Position numbers and translations under genes: made by a program. Of a stretch of 34,598 nt of DNA, positions 30,586 through 34,598 are shown one piece after another. Numbering within the stretch: the first letter of the stretch is position 1; every line of letters starts with the position of its first letter. The stretch lies in the NCBI RefSeq assembly GCF_000372725.1, contig NW_005195149.1, positions 111,396 through 145,993 of the forward strand. The letters run 5' to 3'. Origin of the DNA: Emiliania huxleyi CCMP1516 (Eukaryota; Haptophyta; Isochrysidales; Noelaerhabdaceae). Under the pieces are notes generated by a model. The model worked only from the letters and a program-made list of their open reading frames with translations. It searched no databases and was not told the DNA's origin.

Positions 30586-31850
30586 TGTGTGAGGCTCTTA
30601 ACAAGGAAGCGTTGTGGGTTCCCCTAGCTTGAAGCCCCTTGCCAAAAAGAACAACTCCAAGGGGGGGGGGGGGGGGGGGCAGCGGAAGCTGGGTGGCGGT
30701 GCGACGGCGCGGCGGTGCGGCGGTGCGGCGGCGCGGCGGCGCGGCGGCGTGGGCCGGCGACGGGAGTGGCAGTGAAAGCGGTGGTGGTGGTGATGCGGTG
30801 GTGGTGGTGGTGGTGGTGGTGGTGGTGGTGGTGGTGGTGGTGGCTTGGTGGTGGTGGACACCAGGTGCGCGCGCCGGCCGCCGACGTTGGCCTGCAGTCG
30901 CTCACGCTTTGCGAGCCCGGGGACACGCCGGGCGCGCCCGCCGTGTCTGGGATAGGGGGCGTGTAGCATCTACGCCATGCAAGCGCCAGCAGACCTGCTG
31001 CGGAGTCATCTGCAGTGCAGGAGTGCCGGCCCGAGCTTTCCGTTGGTGTAAGGTGGACCGGAGGAAACAAAGCGAGCTCGGCTCGGTCCTTGTTTTGTGA
31101 GCGCCGTCTGCGCAAGTAAAATTCTTTTTTGCACGCCAACGGGGTGTGTGTGTGTGTGTGTGTGTGTGTGGTTGCGGTGGGCGGCTTGCTGCTCGCTGCG
31201 ATGGCGAAAAACTCGTCTCGCCACACGCCAAGGGCTTATGCTCTGGCGAGACGTGAGGCGCATGCGCCCAGGAGGGGAGGGGGCATGCGTAACGACACTG
31301 CTAGAGATGCCTTTCGGGGCCCAGAGACAAAACTTCTGTGATGCCATGCGTGACCTAGTAGTGTCCCCAGCTATGGGCGTGTCCACGTTGGAGCCAGGTG
31401 TGGTGTGGGCGCGAGAATAGCTCCGCCGTTCATGGAGGCAACCGATGCGAGTCGACTGGTGTGTGTCGTCGTGGTTTCGTATCAAGAATACTCACTCGCA
31501 CACACAACGGGGTGTGTGTCCACCCATACCGCGCTGGTGTCCAGTCCGAGCCTGACTGTTCCTCACCTTTCTGTCTGCCTACCTACCTACGTACAAGACA
31601 AACCCGGCGTTCTTCCCTCAAAATAAAAGAAAAATGGGAAGGAGGAGACCAGCGGGGGGGGCTCCCCGCTTATGTAACACCCCGAGAGGGGCTGCCATCG
31701 CCGAAGCTGTGCCTAAGCACAACTCCCAAACCCGCAGCGGCCCACAGGGGGCCTTGGGGGCAGCCTGCCGGACCGCCGCCGCACGGCACTAAGCACCCCA
31801 GTGTAGTTTCTACATGGTCCGACCTGTGGGCACTGCCTGCGGGCAGACCC
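30586..31850. other. Simple-repeat-rich intergenic region upstream of the giant gene
   Basis: 19-G homopolymer at 30661-30679, GCGGCG-type repeats to 30760, a GGT/GTG tract at 30781-30850, and a GT dinucleotide tract at about 31144-31171. Open frames here are His-, Val/Trp- or Pro-rich by-products of these repeats. The promoter of the giant gene should lie here; no clear motif seen. Confidence 0.6.
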
Positions 31851-32120
31851 TCACAGATCACAGAACACATGGTGCACCATCTTGCCCGGAAAGGCGGTGT
31901 CCTTGATGAAGCGGAGCCGCGCCGTATCGTGCTTGTGTACCACCCTCGGCGGCCTGCGTAGCGCTGGTGCAACACACCGTCCGTGCACACCGTCCGACTG
32001 CAGCTCGAGCTGGTGGCTGACGATGTCCTCGCCGTTCTGCAGCGCCGGCGACGGACATATGGCGGCGGCACAGGAGATCTGCGCACAGGGCGATCTAACG
32101 CTGGCAGGCTTAAAGTACAA
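31851..32120 (-). CDS. Small hypothetical frame, unrecognised
   Basis: 89 residues ending HKHDTARLRFIKDT and MVHHVFCDL before a stop. Composition is less skewed than surrounding shadows and the end looks protein-like, suggesting a terminal exon or gene remnant. I do not recognise it, and no partner exon is obvious at 32121-32431. It may be spurious. Confidence 0.2.
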   Translation of the reverse strand: MYFKPASVRSPCAQISCAAAICPSPALQNGEDIVSHQLELQSDGVHGRCVAPALRRPPRVVHKHDTARLRFIKDTAFPGKMVHHVFCDL

Positions 32121-32148
32121 ATCGACTTAGCCGAAACAGCTGACCAGA

Positions 32149-32169
32149 GGTAAGGTAAGGTAAGGTAAA
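32149..32169. repeat. GTAAG short tandem repeat
   Basis: Four copies of a 5-bp GTAAG unit. A similar tract occurs at 2866-2881. Each unit looks like a splice-donor core. Confidence 0.7.
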
Positions 32170-32431
32170 CTTTTCCACACACACGAGGTGGTGGGGCAAG
32201 GGGGGGCAACCCTCGCGTCTCCACGTCTAGGTCAGGTGGCACGACGCCTCACCGGGATCACGCTCGCTCGCAAAGTGGGCTACGTGGAGCACACATGAGG
32301 GTGCATAGCGCACAGCTCAACGGGGAGCTCATGGCGCACCAGCCCTGAAGAAGGCCCTGGCCGATCTCGCGAGAATAAAAAAACACCGCTTATTTCGTCC
32401 TTCCTCGCGCTTGCCAATGCCCGGCAAGTAG

Positions 32432-33233
32432 ATGGCTCGCGCGATCGCGCTGCTCGTCGCGTCGTCGCTGCTCCCGCTGGTCGCGGGGCAGGCCGCGCAG
32501 CAGTGGCTCGACACTCTGACTCTGCACTCGGCTCGGCTGGTGCTGCGGCTGTCGACGCTCGCCGATGGAGACGACCCAGTCGGCGGCGGGCAGAAAATGT
32601 CAATTGTGCTCACCGAGGCGGCTTGCTTCAACATTCGGGTGGGCCACGGCCATGGCGAGACTGCCCTCGACTCGCACGTCGAGTTTGGAGGCGGCGCAGC
32701 CACAGGGGCAGCGGCAGGCGCGGACGGCGGCAGCGGTTCAATCAGCGGCTGGACGCAGCTAGTGGTGGCGTTCCGCGAGGTGGACTTCACCTGCCACTTT
32801 GGAAGGGTGGAGGGGTTCGACGGCTGGACCGAGCCGGTGGGCGGAGAGGACGGCGTCAGCCTGCAGCTCCCAGCGGCCAAGCTGGGCATCGTCCACACGC
32901 TCGTGATCGGTGACCCGGCAGAGGAGGTGCGTACAGTACCACGCACACGCCTCCCCCTCGGGTGCAGCGTGGGTAGAGGCGGATGCGCACGTGGCGTGCC
33001 GCCTCCGCGGCCTGCCGCGCCGCGCACGCGCCTGCTCCTCTCCCAATCTCGCCCTCCTCGCCCTCGCCCACTCTCTCTCTCCCTTCTCCTGGCTTCCCCG
33101 TGTGTGTGCCGCAGGTGGAGCTGTCGGTCAAGGACGTCGCTGGCGAGATCGCGCTACAGGTGCACACAACACACCTCACCCCACCCCCACCCCCACCCCC
33201 ACCCCCACCCTCACTCACCTTGCCCTCACCCTG

Positions 33234-33269
<36 letters not shown>

Positions 33270-34299
33270 GCCCTCACCCTCACCCTCACCCTCACCCCTC
33301 ACCCCTCACCCTGCCCCTGCCCCTGCCCCCGCCCCCGACCCTGACCCTGACCCTAACCAACCCTGACCCTAACCAACCCTCACCCTCACCCTCACCCCTC
33401 ACCCTGCCCCTACCCTGACCCTGACCCTGACCCTGACCCCGACCCTGACCCCGACCCTGACCCCGACCCTGACCCCGACCCTGACCCCGACCCCGACCCT
33501 GACCCCGACCCTGACCCCGACCCTGACCCCGACCCTGACCCCGACCCTGACCCCGACCCTGACCCTGGCTAGGTGCATGTCGACGCAGACTCGATCCCGG
33601 AGCGGCTCTCCGCGCCCTTCGCACAAGTGACCCCTCCCTCGGACCGGATCGCCATCACCGTCCACCACCCTAGAAGCGGAAGACGTGTTCTTGTCTCCAA
33701 ACTAGCGCCCGAGAGGACCACGTATTCCGCTGTCTTCACCCGTATTCCGCTGTCTTCACTCTATTCTTCTCCCTCGTATTCACGCCGTGCTCTGAAGACG
33801 CTGCACAAGACCGTGCTCCCGCCCTGACGTTGGCGTACTCTGCGACTAGGTCCACCACCTCCTCACCGACTTCATCGTCAACACTTTCATCAACTCGTTC
33901 GGCGCGCGAGATATGGGGAGATATGGGGAGATATGGGGAGATTCATCGTCAGCGCTTTCATCAACTCGTTCGGCGCGCGCCACGGCCTCTCTCCACAAGC
34001 CTGCGCAGACACTTCCGAGACACCTCCGAGACACCTCCGAGACACCTCCGAGACACCTCCGAGACACCTCCTAGACACCTCCGAGACACCTCCGAGACAG
34101 CACCGAGCTGAAAGCGTCTCTTCGCCCCCCACCCGCCTCGTCACGCCTGTCCCTCGCGGGCAGGGGTGCTGGTGCAGCACCTCCTCTCCGCCTTCGTCAC
34201 CGACATGATCGCCTACCTTGTCGAGCAGCAGGGCACCGAGGCGATCCAGGCCCTCCGACGCCTCCTTTTGCCTCAGATCGCCGCCGACCGAGCCGGCAG
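32432..34299 (+). CDS. Secreted protein, possibly BPI/LBP-type lipid-binding fold (3' end incomplete)
   Basis: ATG at 32432 opens a signal peptide (MARAIALLVASSLLPLVAG). Exon 1 ends 32926; intron 32927-33114; exon 2 33115-33159 (VELSVKDVAGEIALQ); minisatellite intron 33160-33572; exon 3 33573-33626 (VHVDADSIPERLSAPFAQ); intron 33627-33849; exon 4 from 33850 (VHHLLTDFIVNTFINSFGA); exon 5 about 34164-34299 (VLVQHLLSAFVTDMIAYL), donor AG|GTGGCGG. The run of alternating hydrophobic strands with one early Cys pair, then amphipathic helices, recalls the N-terminal half of BPI/LBP (TULIP) lipid-transfer proteins, but similarity is weak and unverified. The junction after exon 4 is unclear because the exon end is duplicated. 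The gene may continue beyond the window. Confidence 0.5.
33160..33572 (+). repeat. Minisatellite-filled intron with telomere-like hexamers
   Basis: Begins GTGCACACAAC and ends CCTGGCTAG. It is filled with CACCCC, CCCTCA, CCCTGA and CCCCGACCCTGA units, plus two CCCTAACC segments near 33350-33375. Confidence 0.85.
33871..33984 (+). repeat. Duplicated exon end around an 11-bp tandem repeat
   Basis: A roughly 40-bp segment encoding FIVNTFINSFGAR (33871-33912) recurs at about 33943-33984 with a few changes. Between them lie three copies of an 11-bp GATATGGGGAG unit. Confidence 0.75.
34010..34104 (+). repeat. 11-bp tandem repeat
   Basis: About eight copies of GAGACACCTCC in the intron after exon 4. 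Confidence 0.85.
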
Positions 34300-34316
34300 G
34301 TGGCGGCTTCGAGAGC

Positions 34317-34392
34317 ACCCGACAGGACCCGACAGGACCCGAGAGGACCCGAGAGGACCCGAGAGGACCCGAGAGGACCCGAGAGGACCCGA
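34317..34392 (+). repeat. 10-bp tandem repeat
   Basis: About seven copies of GACCCGAGAG / GACCCGACAG just after the donor of exon 5. Confidence 0.85.
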
Positions 34393-34576
34393 GCGGCCTC
34401 CGAGGGGCCGTCCACCACTTGCGCACACACGCACACGGCACCCACGCGCCCTCTGCCTCGCCCCCCTTGCTTGCCCCGACGGCGGCGCAAGTCAGCCCCA
34501 GCGCGGCGCGTCTAGCTCACGACCTCTCCTGCCTTCTCCCCACCTCGGCTGCCCCCGAAACCCTCCCCTTCGGCTG

Positions 34577-34595
34577 CCCCCCCCCCCCCCCCCCC
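34577..34595 (+). repeat. C homopolymer at the window end
   Basis: About 19 C followed by AAA; probably why the assembly stops here. Confidence 0.7.
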
Positions 34596-34598
34596 AAA

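Noticed and set aside
30624..31226. His/Pro-rich and Trp/Val-rich open frames
   Set aside because: Direct translation products of the GGT and GT microsatellites.
34300..34598. Chromosome end / telomere
   Set aside because: The terminal repeat is a C homopolymer, not TTAGGG-type; the CCCTAA-like units are inside an intron.
1..34598. tRNA, rRNA or snRNA genes
   Set aside because: No T-loop, conserved rRNA block or spliceosomal RNA motif was recognised on either strand; a covariance-model scan was not possible.

Overview
The window looks like nuclear DNA from a GC-rich eukaryotic microalga. A haptophyte (Emiliania/Chrysochromulina/Prymnesium type) is my best guess, from gene style only. Coding regions are broken by short 60-100 nt introns with GT-AG and at least one likely GC-AG boundary. 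Proteins are rich in Ala, Pro, Gly and acidic runs. There are microsatellites and minisatellites, transposon debris, and eukaryote-only families (ATG5, kringle domains, an SGS3-like XS protein). No bacterial operon, rRNA, tRNA or CRISPR was seen. TGA is used as a stop.

Layout, left to right. 1-1729 (minus): 5' part of a glycine-rich, poly-Asp, XS-domain/coiled-coil protein resembling SGS3 (RNA silencing), cut by the left edge, with a 172-bp foldback just upstream of its ATG. 2203-2523 (minus): C-terminal scrap of an extended SDR reductase. 3391-5457 (plus): autophagy gene ATG5 in several exons, with an in-frame TGA in exon 2, a GC-AG intron, and an antisense piece of an OPR-type repeat protein in an intron. 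5940-7328 (minus): two-kringle, Pro-rich, single-pass membrane protein. 8026-8580: a stack of unrelated hairpin families. 8624-9626 (plus): probable glycosyltransferase-like fragment. 9505-10673: retroelement remnant bounded by a 33-bp inverted repeat. 10674-12521: no convincing gene; a 370-bp tandem repeat and a second foldback. 12522-15181 (minus): unfamiliar coiled-coil, transposase-like protein with a one-base frameshift.

15687-30585 (minus) is nearly half the window: one giant gene whose reading frames join through short introns into about 4,890 residues. It encodes a low-complexity N-terminus, hydrophobic segments, Asp-rich calcium-type repeats, a C-type-lectin-like stretch, many Cys-rich PAN/apple-like modules, two almost identical carbohydrate-binding-like modules, beta-trefoil lectin-like segments, a helical region, a Pro-rich hinge and an AT-richer C-terminal module. 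It is best read as a giant cell-surface or secreted adhesive protein.

30586-32431 is mostly simple repeats. 32432-34299 and beyond (plus) is the 5' part of a secreted protein, possibly of the BPI/LBP lipid-binding fold, whose introns are packed with minisatellites including telomere-like CCCTAA/CCCTGA hexamers.

The genes do not form a pathway; this is an ordinary eukaryotic mix. The strongest candidates for something undescribed are the giant lectin-type surface protein with its internally homogenised duplicate module, the transposase-like family at 12522-15181, and the hairpin array at 8121-8393.
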